Of a stretch of DNA of 8,027 nt, positions 6,162 to 8,027 are shown piece after piece (positions within the stretch are counted from its first letter, which is position 1; the number at the start of each line of letters is the position of its first letter). The stretch comes from Nitrosomonas sp. (GTDB lineage Bacteria > Pseudomonadota > Gammaproteobacteria > Burkholderiales > Nitrosomonadaceae), in the NCBI GenBank assembly GCA_029881855.1, contig JAOULU010000067.1:1-8027 (forward strand), read 5' to 3'. The notes beneath the pieces are model-generated. The model was not told the DNA's origin. It ran no database searches and saw only the letters and a program-made list of their open reading frames with translations. Both the position numbers and the translations under genes were made by a program.

Positions 6162-6935
6162 CTATTTCCCAAAATTCATAAAGCATTTCAGGGCTTCCTG
6201 GAATTGCCCACGAAGTAATCTCAGTCGGGATTTCTGTATACTCAGATTATCCTTATCAAACCAGGGTTCGGACAAATATAAGGCTCTGCTGATTTCGATC
6301 TGAATCCAGGGGATCGGCTGGTTGCCATAAGTGCGGGTTATGAATCCCCCTGAGAAGGGTTGGTCGATGACTATTTCCGTTGCATCCAACCCAAATGCAG
6401 TCTGAAAACAGGTCGCCAGTTTTTCAGCCATCTCCATTGGGCAACTTTTTCCCTTGTTGGTACCTAAGCAGATAGCGGGTCTTTTCTGTCCGCGGTCAGG
6501 CGATATGGCTGGACCGATGGCTTCCATGCTGTGACAGTCCAGCGCTAATTGGATATCTGGGTGTGTGTCGAGTAGCTGGCGGATATTTTGATGATAAGGG
6601 TGATAGTAGTTTTCAATGAGTCGCAATGAGTCTTTTAATGACAACTCTTTGCCTGGGCTGTAAATAGTTTTACCATGGCAGGTTGTGGTTTTTACAATGC
6701 CATCCGGGTTTTTAGGTGGCAGATCATGAGTGTCTCGATTCAGATCAATGAAAGCACGTGCGTAAGGGGTATCGATGTAAGCTGTGACGGAGTCGACAAT
6801 GCCATAAATTTCTCGGGTGAAAGCGTCGCCATCTGCAAATAAATCTTGTTGTGATAGACAAAGCCGATTTTTGACTTCTGCCGGAATTTCATCGCCGCCA
6901 TGGGGGACAGAAATCAAGACGGGAAATTTTTTCAT
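6162..6935 (-). CDS. N-formylglutamate amidohydrolase (FGase) family protein
   Basis: This is a 257-residue cytoplasmic hydrolase of the N-formylglutamate amidohydrolase family, whose characterised members (HutG type) split N-formyl-L-glutamate to glutamate and formate in histidine degradation. Family motifs are all present: VPHGG (10-14), DLNRDTHDLPPKNPDG (64-79), LDCHSM (132-137), the later PFSGGFITRTYG and the C-terminal IQIEISRALYL. The His and Asp residues of the first three motifs are the likely metal or catalytic ligands. No other hut gene is nearby. The start codon overlaps the stop of the upstream gamma-glutamyltransferase gene (ATGA), with no strong ribosome binding site, so translation is probably coupled. 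That pairing suggests the two enzymes act on the same compound class, such as gamma-glutamyl or N-acyl amino acids. Family assignment is firm; the exact substrate is not. Confidence 0.85.
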   Translation of the reverse strand: MKKFPVLISVPHGGDEIPAEVKNRLCLSQQDLFADGDAFTREIYGIVDSVTAYIDTPYARAFIDLNRDTHDLPPKNPDGIVKTTTCHGKTIYSPGKELSLKDSLRLIENYYHPYHQNIRQLLDTHPDIQLALDCHSMEAIGPAISPDRGQKRPAICLGTNKGKSCPMEMAEKLATCFQTAFGLDATEIVIDQPFSGGFITRTYGNQPIPWIQIEISRALYLSEPWFDKDNLSIQKSRLRLLRGQFQEALKCFMNFGK

Positions 6936-8027
6936 TGTGGCCCAGCAGCGGTTCCATCCCGGCGTATCTCGGCCACGCCTTGAAAATCACCAGAGCTTTG
7001 ACACTTTAGAACCGCATGAATCGCACCAAGATAAAAGGAATAAGGTTCTTTGCGCGCAATTTTATAGCCGACTTGTTCAAGATAAGAGGTAACGGCGGGA
7101 TCGAAACGATCGGCTTCCAAACTGAGTGTGCCGCCAATAGAACAATGTAGTCTGGGTCGAATCATGGCTTGATCAATCGGCATGTCACCATCAATGATAT
7201 GTGATAGAAATTGACTGATAGCCGAAAATATTCGATCACTTCCAGGGCTGCCGGCAATCAACCAAGGTTTACTGTTGTGAAAAACAAGCACAGGAGAGAC
7301 TGAGCTCCAAGGTATTGCATTGGGGCGGAGATAGTAAGGGTGTGCAGGATCCTTGGTTTCCAGTGCACTCATGTAATTATTGTAGAGAAACCCAAGCCCA
7401 CGAGCAGCAGATTTTGACCCATATACCCGTTCAATAGATTGCGTGATGCCGACCGCGTTGCCCGCTTTATCCATGACTGAGAGGTGCGTGGTGTCGCTTT
7501 CCGCCGGATAAGGGTCCACCATAGGCAGCGTGGGATCGACCTGGTCCCGAATAGATGAAGAGAGTGCTTTGGCATATTCCCGGCTCAAAATTTTCTTTTC
7601 ATCCAGTGTTTGTGGATAGGTGTTGGGGTCAAAAGGTCGTTCTTTCCGGTTGATTAATGCCTTCCTAAAAGTTTCCGCCATAAAATGAAATGATTCTGGT
7701 GAAGCCTTTTTGAGAAACTTGGATGGCAAGTTATTCAACATCAACAAAACCAGTAGTAGGGTTCTTCCAGAAGTGGGTGGTGGGCAGGAGAATACTTGGG
7801 TGTTACGATATTTTCTTTTTAATGGTCTGCGTTCTACCGGCCAAGGAATCAATGCGAGATCTTCTGCACGCAGGAAGCCGCCATGGTCGCGCATATCTTC
7901 ATCTATTTTTTGTGCAATTTCTCCCAAATAAAATGGGTGAACACCTTCAAACGCAATATTCTCAAGCAAATTGGCTAAATCATCTTGTTGGAATAAATCA
8001 CCTTCATTGTAGGGTTGGCCGTTTTTA
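6932..8027 (-). CDS. Gamma-glutamyltransferase-family Ntn hydrolase, C-terminal part (5' end outside window)
   Basis: The frame is open to the right edge, so the gene starts beyond it; the TTG at 7969 is internal. The visible 364 residues or so begin near GQPYNEGDLFQQDDLANLLE, which matches the GGT large-subunit motif, and continue through FEGVHPFYLGEIA. About a third of a normal GGT is missing, including any signal peptide and the Arg of the glutamate pocket. The autoprocessing site is D|TTHLSVMD, with the nucleophile Thr encoded at 7490-7492; cleavage there would give a small subunit running to the C-terminus. SSVSP and GSPGSDRI match the SSMSP and GSPGGSRI motifs of the active site. By ungapped comparison with remembered E. 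coli GGT, Asn411 is Glu, Asp433 is Ala (YNNYMSAL) and Gly484 is Ser. The fold and autocatalysis are probably retained, but the substrate may not be a classic gamma-glutamyl compound. It forms a unit with the downstream amidohydrolase gene through a 4-nt ATGA overlap. Confidence 0.88.
   Translation of the reverse strand, partial: KNGQPYNEGDLFQQDDLANLLENIAFEGVHPFYLGEIAQKIDEDMRDHGGFLRAEDLALIPWPVERRPLKRKYRNTQVFSCPPPTSGRTLLLVLLMLNNLPSKFLKKASPESFHFMAETFRKALINRKERPFDPNTYPQTLDEKKILSREYAKALSSSIRDQVDPTLPMVDPYPAESDTTHLSVMDKAGNAVGITQSIERVYGSKSAARGLGFLYNNYMSALETKDPAHPYYLRPNAIPWSSVSPVLVFHNSKPWLIAGSPGSDRIFSAISQFLSHIIDGDMPIDQAMIRPRLHCSIGGTLSLEADRFDPAVTSYLEQVGYKIARKEPYSFYLGAIHAVLKCQSSGDFQGVAEIRRDGTAAGPQ

Noticed and set aside
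6817..7092. + strand ORF across the amidohydrolase/transferase junction
   Set aside because: It is antisense to two well-supported coding regions and resembles no protein; both real frames have conserved motifs here.
7967..7969. TTG as the true start of the gamma-glutamyltransferase-like gene
   Set aside because: The codons upstream of it to the window edge encode conserved GGT sequence (GQPYNEGDLFQQDDLAN), so the gene runs in from outside.

Overview
The window looks like a chromosomal stretch of a Gram-negative proteobacterium. It encodes an outer-membrane beta-barrel and the Lol lipoprotein-sorting machinery, and Lol genes exist only in organisms with an outer membrane. The DNA is moderately AT-rich by eye. 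The lone LolC/E-type permease followed by lolD, and the style of the barrel protein, recall beta- or gammaproteobacterial nitrifiers and methylotrophs. That taxonomic guess is inference only. No tRNA, rRNA, insertion sequence, CRISPR array or phage gene was seen.

Layout on the + strand: (1) the last 310 codons of a TonB-dependent-receptor-like outer-membrane protein run in from the left edge. An 88-residue protein of unknown function follows 13 nt later behind a strong ribosome binding site, and then comes a 12-bp perfect hairpin that probably ends the transcript. (2) A Crp/Fnr-family regulator with its own promoter region follows; its ribosome binding site sits in a tandem 8-bp duplication. 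(3) A lipoprotein-releasing permease (LolC/E type) and its ATPase LolD overlap by 8 nt. (4) After a 192-nt gap with a near-consensus -10 box comes a fused (TMD-NBD) ABC exporter of unknown substrate.

On the - strand, converging on the exporter, is a two-gene unit: a gamma-glutamyltransferase-family Ntn hydrolase (5' end outside the window) coupled by an ATGA overlap to an N-formylglutamate-amidohydrolase-family protein. These suggest turnover of gamma-glutamyl or N-acyl amino-acid compounds. The transferase lacks two of the residues that in E. coli GGT recognise the gamma-glutamyl group, so the true substrate is open.

The best-understood part is Lol: the permease and LolD extract mature lipoproteins from the inner membrane and pass them to the periplasmic carrier LolA. 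The least understood and most interesting parts are the 88-residue protein with its Cys-bracketed C-terminus paired to the barrel, and the atypical transferase/amidohydrolase pair.
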